Source: Bradyrhizobium macuxiense
GTDB lineage: Bacteria > Pseudomonadota > Alphaproteobacteria > Rhizobiales > Xanthobacteraceae
DNA: 64,000 nucleotides
Reading direction: 5' to 3'
Assembly: GCF_007993935.1 (NCBI RefSeq)
Contig: NZ_VITY01000021.1
Coordinates: 62,001-126,000, forward strand
Shown here: positions 50,805 to 57,940 of the stretch, piece after piece
How the letters are laid out: every line of letters begins with the position of its first letter
How positions within the stretch are numbered: the stretch's first letter is position 1
Made by a program: the position numbers and the translations under genes
The notes under the pieces: model-generated
What the model was told of the DNA's origin: nothing
Database searches by the model: none
The model's input: only the letters and a program-made list of their open reading frames with translations

Positions 50805-51047
50805 TCAGTACCGCGGCGTCCGATGTCCGGTGGCGCCGGTGTACGGGTTCACGTTGCCGCTGGTGCCGTAGTTGTCGCGTTGGGTGCCGTTAGGATTTGT
50901 GGCCTGGTACGGCTGCACGTAGGTGCCATTGCTGCGCGTGTAGCCGGAAACCCCGTGGCTGTTCGGATTGGACCCGGAGCCGAGGTATTGTGCGTGCGCG
51001 GCGGTGGCGGTCAGCATCAACGCGGCTGCAAGAGCGACTTGCTTCAT
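50805..51047 (-). CDS. Small secreted Asn/Gly/Tyr-rich protein, 80 aa
   Basis: Signal peptide MKQVALAAALMLTATAAHAQ. The mature chain is low complexity (SGSNPNSHGVSGYTRSNGTY, YQATNPNGTQRDNYGTSGNV), rich in Asn, Gly, Thr and Tyr. The pattern resembles YXLGSGSNPNSH-type small periplasmic proteins common in Bradyrhizobium. Function unknown. Next to integrase 2. Confidence 0.7.
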   Translation of the reverse strand: MKQVALAAALMLTATAAHAQYLGSGSNPNSHGVSGYTRSNGTYVQPYQATNPNGTQRDNYGTSGNVNPYTGATGHRTPRY

Positions 51048-51143
51048 TCTTAGGGTCCCCCGAATGTTGTGGTTGGTTGTGGATCAGCCAACCACGGGAG
51101 GGCGAGCCGTACAACCACTGGTTAGTACGGGGCCATCACGCTA

Positions 51144-52415
51144 CTAAAGTAGTGATGGCGCGCCATGCGCGGCCGATGGCCCAAGCCGGTCCCGGCGAAT
51201 CCCATCACCGCCCCGGCTTTGGGCTGGTAAGGCCGTGAGGTGTTCTGCCCAGCGTTCGAGCGCGTCGCGCATCTCTACCGCGTACCGCGCGCGGTTATAT
51301 ACACCAGCAACGCCCGCCCGGTGGCCGCTGACGTGGTTTAGGATCGCTTCCACGATGTGTGGCAAGACGCCAAGCCGGTCGGCCATCACAGTGGACGCCG
51401 ATCTGCGAAGATCATGGACGGTCCAATGGGGTAGGGGTTCGCCCATGGCTTCCGCAATGCGCGCATCAAGCGCCGCCTTCGACTTTGACCAGCCCGAGAA
51501 CCCGCGATGCGGATCACCGCTGCGTCGGGGTCCGTCACCAAAGAGAAAGTCTCGGCCATCTCGGCGGAGTGGGAGTAGGGCCAAGGCGGCGGGAACCAAT
51601 GGCAGCAAGTGCTCGCGATGGTTCTTGGTCCGGCTGGGTGGCAGTGTCCAGAGTCCCCAACTAGTATCAAGTTCGGGCCATTGCATACTGCCTACTTCAT
51701 CACGGCGTTGAGCTGTGAGTAGCAACAGACGCACGATGCGCCCGTAATCGTCACCGTCACAGGCCTGCCAGATGGCTGATAGTTCCATCTCCGTGAGGAC
51801 CCGTTCGCGACTTCCCGGCTGCGCTGGTCGATTGGTGCCGAGGACCGGGTTCGCGGGAATGTCGAGACCCTCGCGTATTGCCCAGTTGAACATTGAGGAT
51901 AGGGCTGTCCGGGCGCGGGCCGCCGAGACCGCTCCATGAACTGATGCGATGTCAGCGATACGAGCCGAGATATGACGGCGGGTGATTTGGAAAACCGAGA
52001 CCGGATGCAGGGGTTTCCAGCTGACCAACAAGTAGCGTTCGACTTCTGAATAGGTCCGGGGCTTCAGTCTTTCTTTGGCGTTCCGGAGATATTGGTCCGC
52101 GATTACCGAAAGCGTGTCGGCCGCCTGCAGGCGCGCCTTGGCTTTCTCGTCCGCGGGGTCTTTGCCGTTGGCAACCAGGCCCAAAAGCCGCTTGGCTTCC
52201 TTGCGTGCCCGCTCGGGTGTCCACGGCGCGCCGTGAGGGCCGATCGTGACGAAGCGCTGCCGACCGAATACGCGGTACTTGAGGACGTAGGTCGCCTGAT
52301 CGCGTTGGCGCCGAACGCCAAAGCCCCGCACCGCTTCGCGATGGTCCGCGTCCCAAATAGTCTCGCCCGGCTTGAGTGCTTGCACTGCTCGGATCGTTAT
52401 ACTCGAAACAGCCAT
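51144..52415 (-). CDS. Tyrosine recombinase/integrase, integrase 2
   Basis: 423 aa. The N-terminal DUF4102-type arm domain (WDADHREAVRGFGVRRQRDQ, TIGPHGAPWTPERARKEAKR) is followed by core-binding and catalytic domains with Arg237 (LLTAQRRDEVG), His334/Arg337 (WTVHDLRRSAST), His361 and Tyr373 (NHVSGHRAGVAGVYNRARY). All catalytic residues are present. Its right neighbour is the tRNA-His 3' fragment, its probable target. It is not closely similar to integrase 1, so the two elements are distinct. Confidence 0.92.
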   Translation of the reverse strand: MAVSSITIRAVQALKPGETIWDADHREAVRGFGVRRQRDQATYVLKYRVFGRQRFVTIGPHGAPWTPERARKEAKRLLGLVANGKDPADEKAKARLQAADTLSVIADQYLRNAKERLKPRTYSEVERYLLVSWKPLHPVSVFQITRRHISARIADIASVHGAVSAARARTALSSMFNWAIREGLDIPANPVLGTNRPAQPGSRERVLTEMELSAIWQACDGDDYGRIVRLLLLTAQRRDEVGSMQWPELDTSWGLWTLPPSRTKNHREHLLPLVPAALALLPLRRDGRDFLFGDGPRRSGDPHRGFSGWSKSKAALDARIAEAMGEPLPHWTVHDLRRSASTVMADRLGVLPHIVEAILNHVSGHRAGVAGVYNRARYAVEMRDALERWAEHLTALPAQSRGGDGIRRDRLGPSAAHGAPSLL

Positions 52416-52426
52416 CTATCGCCTCG

Positions 52427-52448
52427 GTAGCTACCACGTAGCTACCAC
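52427..52448. repeat. Tandem repeat GTAGCTACCAC x2 next to integrase 2
   Basis: Two perfect 11-bp copies head to tail, starting 11 bases upstream of the integrase 2 ATG and about 120 bases from the tRNA-His fragment. They could be arm sites or an operator for integrase 2. The rest of 52449-52564 shows nothing. Confidence 0.5.
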
Positions 52449-52567
52449 CATAGCGCGAATTGCAGCGCAGACAAGGCGGGGCCCGGCGGGGCTTATTAGT
52501 TGATAATACTCCAATTTTCGTACGGAAGGCGGGAGTGGCGTAGCACCGGCGGAGCCCTTGCCGTGTC

Positions 52568-52612
52568 TGTGGAACAGGAGGTCGGTGGTTCGAGCCCACC
52601 CAACTGTACCAT
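52568..52612 (+). tRNA. 3' fragment of a tRNA-His(GTG) gene (attachment site of integrase 2)
   Basis: Plus strand: anticodon loop CTGTGGA, half-stem ACAGG, variable AGGTC, T-arm GGTGG-TTCGAGC-CCACC, acceptor CAACTGT and ACCA. Discriminator A73 is the form typical of alphaproteobacterial tRNA-His. Upstream, CGTGT pairs at four of five positions with ACAGG, so identity extends a few bases into the anticodon stem, but no D-arm or 5' acceptor (ACAGTTG) is present. A partial gene, not functional alone. Confidence 0.83.
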
Positions 52613-52784
52613 CCGCAATCATCACCCAGCGGGACATCGCCAGCTGAGGCCATCGCGAGATCGCTCGCCGCTTCCTTGATCGCCGCCGGCGTGTCATCTC
52701 GTCCGCTTGCACTTCTTCGTCGCATCACCCACACTCCGCGCAACGACGCCTTAACGATGCCTTAGTGCCACCTTGGGGGGACGC

Positions 52785-53120
52785 ATGGGGACCGCCGGTT
52801 CAAGGAGTTTTTCGTTTGCGTTGATATCAGCCGTCGCGCTTGCGGCGCTGTTGCTTCCGGGCCGGGGTGAGGCCTACACGCCCGACCAGCAGCAGGCCTG
52901 TACGCCGGATGCGTTCCGGCTCTGCGGCCCCGAGATTCCCGACGTCGATCGCATCACGGCCTGCATGATCAGGAACAAGGCGCAGCTGTCGCCGGCCTGC
53001 CGTGTGTTCTTCCGCGGCGGCCCTGAGCCGCGTGAGGCGAGCGAGCGCGAGGAGCGGCGGCCGGTCGCAGCCAAGCGGAAGGTCCACAAATCGCACAAGA
53101 CGAAGAAGTCCACGCACTGA
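52785..53120 (+). CDS. Secreted protein with conserved Cys pattern, 111 aa
   Basis: Start MGTAGS with GGGGGG before the ATG. Signal helix FALISAVALAALLLPGRGEA. Core: ACTPDAFRLCGPEIPDVDRI then TACMIRNKAQLSPACRVFF, four Cys in the C-x6-C-x11-C-x9-C arrangement seen in many Bradyrhizobium proteins. The basic tail (AAKRKVHKSHKTKKSTH) could contact the envelope. First core gene after the island. Role unknown. Confidence 0.8.
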   Translation: MGTAGSRSFSFALISAVALAALLLPGRGEAYTPDQQQACTPDAFRLCGPEIPDVDRITACMIRNKAQLSPACRVFFRGGPEPREASEREERRPVAAKRKVHKSHKTKKSTH

Positions 53121-53345
53121 CCTAGTTCCCATTGCGCGCGCGCAAGCGTCGCTCGCTTACTGCGTTGTCTTCACGCGAACCGACGTCACTTCACGCGCAA
53201 ACGCGCGTGGATTGCTGGGCCGCGATTTCAAGGCTGCGATGCGCGACAGACTGACGCCTTGTGACGCTGTCACGCAGCATCATCTCTGAGGCTTGTGTTG
53301 TTTGCCAAATCCGTTCCCGCCTGTGGAACGGACGGAGTGGGACGC

Positions 53346-53663
53346 GTGAGCGAATACTACCAGCAAGAGATCGATCGGCACTTCGCCTGGTTCGAGGCCA
53401 AGCTGCCGGACAAGCCGGCGCGCTTCGTCGCGTGGCTGCGCAAGCCGTCGTCGCGCTATGTGCGGATTCCGCTCGCGATCCTCCTGATCATCGGCGGCAT
53501 CTTCAGCTTCTTGCCGGTGCTCGGACTCTGGATGCTGCCGCTCGGACTCCTTTTGTTCGCGCAGGATGTGCCGTTCTTGCAGAAACCGACGGCGCAATTG
53601 CTCGGCTGGATCGAGCGCAAATGGATTGCGCGTGAGCGCGCCAAAACTGCCGAAAAGCGCTAG
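53346..53663 (+). CDS. Small membrane protein, 105 aa (GTG start)
   Basis: Begins VSEYYQQEIDRHFAWFEAKL from GTG at 53346. One long hydrophobic hairpin in the middle (IPLAILLIIGGIFSFLPVLG, LWMLPLGLLLFAQDVPFL), then a basic helix (IERKWIARERAKTAEKR). Hairpin with Pro-Gly turns and charged ends. Widespread uncharacterised rhizobial protein. It lies upstream of, and on the same strand as, an orphan ParA gene 180 bases on. Confidence 0.72.
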   Translation: MSEYYQQEIDRHFAWFEAKLPDKPARFVAWLRKPSSRYVRIPLAILLIIGGIFSFLPVLGLWMLPLGLLLFAQDVPFLQKPTAQLLGWIERKWIARERAKTAEKR

Positions 53664-53790
53664 GCGTGAGTCATATCAAACGCTTAGCGCTTCCATTTGC
53701 GGTTGCGTCATAAGCATGGTGTGACTCAAAAAGCAAAATGCACCGGTAATCTTGGCCACTTTGCGGATTGCAAGAAATTTTTTCTTTCGC

Positions 53791-53808
53791 GAATCAGCGT
53801 GCTGATTC
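53791..53808. promoter_or_regulatory. Palindrome GAATCAGC-GT-GCTGATTC before parA-like gene
   Basis: Perfect 8-bp arms, 36 bases upstream of the ParA start, in an unusually AT-rich stretch. Each end is a GANTC site (GAATC and GATTC), the target of the cell-cycle methyltransferase CcrM in alphaproteobacteria. It may be an operator or methylation-sensitive site; ParA-type proteins sometimes autoregulate at such palindromes. Confidence 0.5.
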
Positions 53809-53844
53809 ATTTTCGCCTCCTGGGGTCAATCTGGAGGCCAACGT

Positions 53845-54525
53845 ATGAACGTGATTGTTTTCGCTTCGCGTAAGGGGGGCTCGGGAAAAAGTACCCTGGC
53901 TGCTCACCTCGCTGCGCAAGTGCACAAGGCGACGAAGCCCTGTCTGCTGATCGATGCCGATCCGCAGGGCTCGCTGACGCTCTGGCACAAGCTGCGCGGC
54001 ACCAACGAGCCGGCGATCAAGACCGCGGTGAACTCGGTCAGCGGGATCATTGCGCAAGCCAAGCGCGACGGCATCGAGTGGGTGTTCATCGACACGCCGC
54101 CGAATCTGTCGGCCGTGGTCGACGACTCCATCAAGAACGCCACGATGGTGATCATTCCGGCGCGGCCCGGCGTGTTCGACGTCAACGCAGTGCAGGAAAC
54201 CATTCAGACCTGTCGCTCGATGCGCAAGCCCTATGCCGTCGTGATCAACGGCGCGCCCGCGCAGCGTGACGGCGCCGAAAGCCGCATCGTCGCGATCGCG
54301 CGCGAAGCGCTGGCGAAATTCCGCGCACCGGTGTGGAGCGGCCAGATCACCAACCGCGCCGATCTTCTGATGGCGCTCGGCCAGGGTGAAGGCGCCCGCG
54401 AATATTACGCGGAAGGCCGCGCCGCGGCCGAGATCAATCGGCTGTGGGCCGCGATCGAACGTTCGATCAAGGCGATCCGCGGCACGGCGTCGGCGTCCGG
54501 CGCGATGCACAAGCAGGCGGCGTAA
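53845..54525 (+). CDS. ParA-family ATPase (orphan)
   Basis: 226 aa. Deviant Walker A RKGGSGKST at the N-terminus, CLLIDADPQGSLTLWHKLRG as A' motif and VFIDTPPNLSAVVDDSI as Walker B. There is no ParB or parS partner beside it and no replication gene, so it belongs to the lone chromosomal ParA group (subcellular positioning of chemotaxis clusters, storage granules or chromosome regions). The ribosome-binding site GGAGG and a terminator 30 bases after the stop delimit a single-gene unit. Confidence 0.88.
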   Translation: MNVIVFASRKGGSGKSTLAAHLAAQVHKATKPCLLIDADPQGSLTLWHKLRGTNEPAIKTAVNSVSGIIAQAKRDGIEWVFIDTPPNLSAVVDDSIKNATMVIIPARPGVFDVNAVQETIQTCRSMRKPYAVVINGAPAQRDGAESRIVAIAREALAKFRAPVWSGQITNRADLLMALGQGEGAREYYAEGRAAAEINRLWAAIERSIKAIRGTASASGAMHKQAA

Positions 54526-54553
54526 CAACGCCGCTTTGGTTCGAACTGGAAAG

Positions 54554-54578
54554 AACGCGCGGTACCCGCGCGTTTTTT
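54554..54578 (+). terminator. Intrinsic terminator of the ParA gene
   Basis: AACGCGCGG-TAC-CCGCGCGTT followed by TTTT: a 9-bp stem with a 3-base loop and a T tract, 29 bases after the stop codon. Confidence 0.85.
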
Positions 54579-54587
54579 ATCGTGAGC

Positions 54588-54707
54588 GTCGTTGCGAGGA
54601 GCCAACGGGTCCGGACCTCTGGTCGTCCCCATGACAAACTCCGCGACGAAGCAATCCATGTCTCCGCCAGCGGTGGAATGGATTGCTTCGCTCCGCTTGC
54701 AATGACG
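54588..54707. repeat. Palindromic intergenic repeat, family A, copy 3
   Basis: GTCGTTGCGAGGAGCCAACG at one end, then AAGCAATCCATG and GAATGGATTGCTTCGC arms and CTTGCAATGACGG at the other end. It is more diverged than copies 1 and 2 (10993, 12397). Located between the ParA terminator and a 48-aa membrane peptide gene on the other strand. Confidence 0.75.
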
Positions 54708-54719
54708 GAGCAGGTGGCG

Positions 54720-54866
54720 TTACGCCACCATCAGCAGATAGAACACGATCACCGGCGCCAGGGTCAGGATCACCGACCAGATGCCGACAGCCCATAGAAT
54801 ATCCTCGGTCGTGAAGCCCGGCGCGGTGCCCGGCCTCACGGCAATAAAACCATTCCTGGAAGTCAC
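54720..54866 (-). CDS. 48-aa one-helix membrane peptide (GTG start)
   Basis: Read from GTG at 54866: MTSRNGFIAVRPGTAPGFTT, EDILWAVGIWSVILTLAPVI and VFYLLMVA. A polar N-terminus and one long C-terminal TM helix. Such mini-membrane proteins accompany respiratory or transport complexes, but no partner is visible. The start is uncertain: an internal GTG at codon 10 is the alternative. Confidence 0.5.
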   Translation of the reverse strand: MTSRNGFIAVRPGTAPGFTTEDILWAVGIWSVILTLAPVIVFYLLMVA

Positions 54867-55013
54867 GACGCCCCCGCGTTGGTCTCGGCAATGCTGGGGG
54901 TGATACGCGAGCGGATTTAAGATCCCGGTCGGAATTTCGCTGGCATTTGTGCGCGGGGACTACTTCGGATTAACCACGGCATCGGCGGCAGCCCTCCGGC
55001 CGGAGGCTGAGCC

Positions 55014-55313
55014 TCAGTGCATTCCCGCATCGCGATCGCGGATCGCGCCGAGATGCTCGTTGATCCGGAACACGATCAGGATGAACTCGGCGATGATGCG
55101 CGAGAACACGATGCCGACGAAGACGCTGGCGATCGACGCAAGCAGCTGGATGAAGCCGACGAACGGGCTGATCGCCATCGCGGTGAGGCTCCACAGGATG
55201 CCGGAGATCCCGAACAGCACGATGACCGCGATCACCAGCCAGTAGAACGTCTTGATGATCGTGGGCGTGATGAAGCGGTCCCACTGAAACAGATCCTGGA
55301 AATCGAACATCAT
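55014..55313 (-). CDS. DUF4282 membrane protein
   Basis: 99 aa from MMFDFQDLFQWDRFITPTII. Two hydrophobic helices (FYWLVIAVIVLFGISGILWS and IQLLASIASVFVGIVFSRII) and a conserved RIIAEFILIVFRINEHLGAI tail match DUF4282. Single-domain cytoplasmic-membrane protein of unknown role. Two adjacent ATG codons (55313, 55310) are possible starts. Confidence 0.8.
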   Translation of the reverse strand: MMFDFQDLFQWDRFITPTIIKTFYWLVIAVIVLFGISGILWSLTAMAISPFVGFIQLLASIASVFVGIVFSRIIAEFILIVFRINEHLGAIRDRDAGMH

Positions 55314-55631
55314 GGTTCTCCCGGCCAGCCGAAATATGATTCGCGTCTCGTTCATCCTACTGCGTCACCCCCGGCGTGATCACTTCGTCCCGGGAGCCTG
55401 CGGGGAGGCGTCCATCGGGACGAGGCGTTTCGCCGGGCCAAATGGTGCGGGACGGCGCCAAAGCGCCTCCGCGACCTGTGGGATCGATACCGCAGGAGCC
55501 CAATCGGTCCCGCCAAAGCCTGGCCCCGGACCGGGCGCCGGCAGTCCAGGGGCGAGCTATGCGAGTGGGCCGGTTGTGATTGCTGCAAATAACGGCCACA
55601 ATCGGGCTTCCCTCCGGCATATCCTCACCCA
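55314..55631. other. Intergenic stretch with GC-rich palindromic segments, no gene
   Basis: About 318 bases upstream of the first MaoC gene. It contains CGTCCCGGGAGCCTGCGGGG and GGGACGAGGCGTTTCGCCGG, mutually related GC-rich elements of the intergenic-repeat type, and a second CGGTCCCGCC. No frame with a start or domain was found. Confidence 0.45.
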
Positions 55632-56096
55632 ATGACCACGCTGACCTTCGAAGACTTCAAGCCCGGCCGTTTCGGCACGTTCGGCCCGCGCCATGTTTCA
55701 CGCGAGGAAATCCTCGCCTTTGCCGCCGAGTTCGACCCGCAGCCGATGCATCTCGACGAGGAGGCGGCGCAGAAATCCATGCTCCGCGGTCTGTCGGGCT
55801 CCGGCTGGCATCTCGGCTCGCTGATGATGCGGATGCTGTTCGACGGCTTCATCGGCCGCACCGCCTCGCTCGGCTCGCCCGGGGTCAACGAGATGCGCTG
55901 GGTGGCGCCGCTGCGTCCGGGCGACGATTTGACGCTGGACGTCGACGTGGTCGAGGCGCGTGTCTCGAAGAGCCGGCCGCAGACCGGCATCGTCACCTTC
56001 AAGGGCACGATCCGCAACGCGCGCGGCGAGATGCTGTGCGAGATGGAGTCGCCGATCATCGTCAGCCGCCGGGACGGCGCGGGTAAGCGAGCATGA
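55632..56096 (+). CDS. MaoC-family dehydratase (copy 1)
   Basis: 154 aa hot-dog protein. The R-hydratase signature is FAAEFDPQPMHLDEEAAQKS, with Asp and His as catalytic pair. SRPQTGIVTFKGTIRNARGE is the final strand pair. It hydrates trans-2-enoyl-CoA or a related substrate in the cytoplasm. Followed after 82 bases by a second MaoC gene, with a family C repeat between them. Confidence 0.9.
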   Translation: MTTLTFEDFKPGRFGTFGPRHVSREEILAFAAEFDPQPMHLDEEAAQKSMLRGLSGSGWHLGSLMMRMLFDGFIGRTASLGSPGVNEMRWVAPLRPGDDLTLDVDVVEARVSKSRPQTGIVTFKGTIRNARGEMLCEMESPIIVSRRDGAGKRA

Positions 56097-56166
56097 TCCG
56101 GAAAAGTGCGAAGCGGTTTTCCCTCGCGACAAACGCGGAACGCGTTTGCGCGGAGATCATGCTCAG
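56091..56166. repeat. Intergenic repeat, family C, copy 2 (full form)
   Basis: GCATGATCCGGAAAAGTGCG, AAGCGGTTTTCCCTCGCGAC, an inner hairpin AAACGCG-GAA-CGCGTTT, and the end GAGATCATGCTCA. It shares the 5' end with copy 1 (32543) and contains the same bases that would be translated HDPEKCEAVF. It overlaps the last few bases of the upstream MaoC gene, and the next start lies just after it, so it separates two paralogues. Confidence 0.88.
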
Positions 56167-56178
56167 GACATAGACCAG

Positions 56179-56661
56179 ATGCGTTTCTTTGAAGATATCG
56201 AGATCGGGGCGCGGCGCGAGTTCGGCTCCTTCACCTTCACCGCCGAGGACATCAAGCGCTTTGCCGCGCAGTTCGATCCGCAGCGCTTCCATCTCGACGA
56301 GGAGGCGGGGCGCAACTCGCTGTTCGGCGGGCTTGCCGCGTCTGGCTGGCATGTCGCCAGCGTCTGCATGAAGCTGCTGGTCGCCGACGGCAAGCGGCTC
56401 GCCGCGGAAGCCGCCGCGCGTGGTGAGAAGGTCGCGGTCTGGGGGCCCTCGCCGGGCTTCCGCGAGCTGCGCTGGATCCGCCCGGTGCTGGCGGGCGATA
56501 CGATCAGCTTCACCAACCAGGTCGAGACCAAGCGCACGTCCGAGAAGCGGCCCGAATGGGGCATCCTTCAGGCGCGCAACACCGGCGTCAATCAGCGCAA
56601 TGAGGTGGTGTTCTCGTTCCTCGCGACCGCCTTCGTGCCGCGCCGGAATCCCGGTTCCTGA
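56179..56661 (+). CDS. MaoC-family dehydratase (copy 2)
   Basis: 160 aa. Hydratase motif FAAQFDPQRFHLDEEAGRNS and the same strand order as copy 1. It begins MRFFEDIEIGARREFGSFTF. A frame continuing upstream through repeat C is rejected, because the repeat is non-coding elsewhere. Tandem MaoC pairs may form heterodimers with one active and one structural subunit; both here keep the Asp-His pair. Confidence 0.88.
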   Translation: MRFFEDIEIGARREFGSFTFTAEDIKRFAAQFDPQRFHLDEEAGRNSLFGGLAASGWHVASVCMKLLVADGKRLAAEAAARGEKVAVWGPSPGFRELRWIRPVLAGDTISFTNQVETKRTSEKRPEWGILQARNTGVNQRNEVVFSFLATAFVPRRNPGS

Positions 56662-56832
56662 TGTTGCCCGCACGCCTCTGATGTTGCACGGACGCCATGG
56701 TGGCAGACTAAGTCTGCCGCCGACGCAGTTGTGCGTTGCGTGGAACTCATTTTTTGCTAACGCATTTTGAACCTTTGTCCCTGCCTTATGTTTGAGGGCA
56801 CGGACATCCGGGCAAGCACCACTGGGGATACC

Positions 56833-56976
56833 ATGGCAGATCGCAGCGCGCTGAAACTCGTCGGAATTATCTTCGCGACGGTAACGGTTGTCGTGATGCT
56901 GGCGACCGGTATGGTGGTGAAGGGTTTTGCCGACGGCAATTATTCCTTCGAGACCACCGCGAGCATCGATCGCTGA
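56833..56976 (+). CDS. Small one-helix membrane protein, 47 aa
   Basis: Begins MADRSALKLVGIIFATVTVV and continues VMLATGMVVKGFADGNYSFE. Single TM helix (about 8-30) and a short periplasmic tail ending TTASIDR. Seen repeatedly in Bradyrhizobium; function unknown. It stands alone between repeats. Confidence 0.6.
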   Translation: MADRSALKLVGIIFATVTVVVMLATGMVVKGFADGNYSFETTASIDR

Positions 56977-57090
56977 TCGACCGTCTGTAACTCCGGGCGC
57001 TGCTGGCAGCGCCAACTGCGCGCAGTTGCGCCTTTCAATGTGACCCCTCGGCAGGCTGCGTCACACTTCTTCCAGAAGCTTCTTGGTTGG

Positions 57091-57158
57091 GCATCATCTT
57101 TTCGGAAGACCGCTTCGCACTTTGCGGCAACGCGGCCCTTCGGGCTTGGGCATGCTCT
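57091..57158. repeat. Intergenic repeat, family C, degenerate inverted copy
   Basis: GCATCATCTTTTCGGAAGAC, CGCTTCGCACTTTGCGG and a GGGCATGCTC end. Read backwards it matches GAGCATG ... CCGCAAAGTGCGAAGCGGTC followed by TTCCGAAAAGATGATGC, i.e. family C in the opposite orientation with base changes. Confidence 0.65.
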
Positions 57159-57294
57159 AGCGATTCCAGATCAGCACCATGACGACGGTCGCGGCCGCCA
57201 GGATGCCGATGAACCGGATCATGATCGTGCCGATGCCCTGCTGCGGCTGGCGCAGCGGTATGGGATCGGCGTTATCCGGCCGGACGCTCTGCAT
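57157..57294 (-). CDS. Small membrane protein, 45 aa
   Basis: Start MQSVRPDNADPIPLRQPQQG with GGAGAG six bases upstream, then the TM helix IGTIMIRFIGILAAATVVMV ending LIWNR. The PLRQPQQGIG linker is typical of small rhizobial one-helix proteins. Function unknown. Longer readings upstream are not supported. Confidence 0.55.
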   Translation of the reverse strand: MQSVRPDNADPIPLRQPQQGIGTIMIRFIGILAAATVVMVLIWNR

Positions 57295-57468
57295 GAATTC
57301 TCTCCAAATGGATGCCGCGCCAGGCGCGGTCCGGACACGAATTCCGGATTGGACGCGGGCTCGGCACCGAAAGTTCAAATCGGCTTCTGCAAGAATTGAC
57401 GCCGCGGAGTTTACACCGCGCTGAATAACGAAACGTTCCGCGTTGAATCCGCCACGCAAAACGAAACC

Positions 57469-57497
57469 GCCGCCTTCCGGTCGGGAGGCGGCGGCGC
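57469..57497 (-). terminator. Terminator of the coiled-coil protein gene
   Basis: On the minus strand, CCGCCGCC-TCCCGACCGGAA-GGCGGCGG then TTTCGTTTTG, about 25 bases after the stop of the gene at 57521. An 8-bp GC stem with a T-rich tail. Confidence 0.6.
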
Positions 57498-57520
57498 CGG
57501 CTTTTTGAATTGATCAGGTA

Positions 57521-57940
57521 TCAGCTGTTGCGCAGGCCGTCGGCGGCGCGCTTCCACTGCGAGACGTTGTCGGCGATCATCCGCGTCGACTTCATCGCGG
57601 CCTGGCTGAGCTGGGCATAGCCGGAGATCTCGCGCTGGACGCGCTGGCCCTCGGCATGCAGCAGGTCGCGCAGGCTCTCGAGCTCGCCGATCAGCTTCTC
57701 GATCTCGGCCAGCGAGGTGCCGGCGACACGCTGGATCAGCGAGTTGACGTTGCTGACGGTGGCGTCGGTGTTGGTGTCGGTCGGCGCGGTCTCCGGGCTC
57801 GCCACCGGCCGGCGCAGATAGGCAATATCGTTGCGCACGAAATCGCGGATGCCGGCTTCGACTTCCGAGACCGCAGCGAGGTTGGTGTCGACCTCGGACG
57901 TCGCCTCTGTGGCTTCCTCGGTACGGTTGGTGGCGTTCAT
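57521..57940 (-). CDS. Coiled-coil/phasin-like hypothetical protein
   Basis: 139 aa from MNATNR. Acidic N-terminus (EEATEATSEVDTNLAAVSEV), a Pro/Thr-rich linker, then long amphipathic helices (AEIEKLIGELESLRDLLHAE, GQRVQREISGYAQLSQAAMK). The helix pattern is like small phasin-like or MCP-adjacent proteins, but the phasin signature is not clear. Cytoplasmic. Well expressed in appearance (good terminator), function unknown. Confidence 0.72.
   Translation of the reverse strand: MNATNRTEEATEATSEVDTNLAAVSEVEAGIRDFVRNDIAYLRRPVASPETAPTDTNTDATVSNVNSLIQRVAGTSLAEIEKLIGELESLRDLLHAEGQRVQREISGYAQLSQAAMKSTRMIADNVSQWKRAADGLRNS

Larger units (their letters stand above)
35141..52612. mobile_element. Composite genomic island between tRNA-Val and tRNA-His fragments
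   Basis: The left edge is a 3' tRNA-Val fragment next to integrase 1 (plus strand); the right edge is a 3' tRNA-His fragment next to integrase 2 (minus strand). Both tRNA ends point outwards. Inside lie an excisionase-like gene, a RiPP operon, a glycosyltransferase, secreted nucleases and a BRCT protein. Codon use inside is visibly less GC-biased (for example 37,300-43,200) than in the flanks. No conjugation genes are present, so the island is probably a remnant. Confidence 0.75.

Noticed and set aside
35141..52612. Symbiosis island or ICE with conjugation genes
   Set aside because: No nod, nif, tra or virB-like genes are seen; it is an accessory remnant.
51952..52743. Protein containing WVGSNHRPPVPQT opposite the tRNA-His fragment
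   Set aside because: That peptide is the translated reverse complement of a tRNA-His 3' end, a known false gene.
55960..56178. Longer second MaoC gene running through repeat C
   Set aside because: The extension is the repeat plus the other MaoC gene in a different frame; the domain begins at MRFFED.
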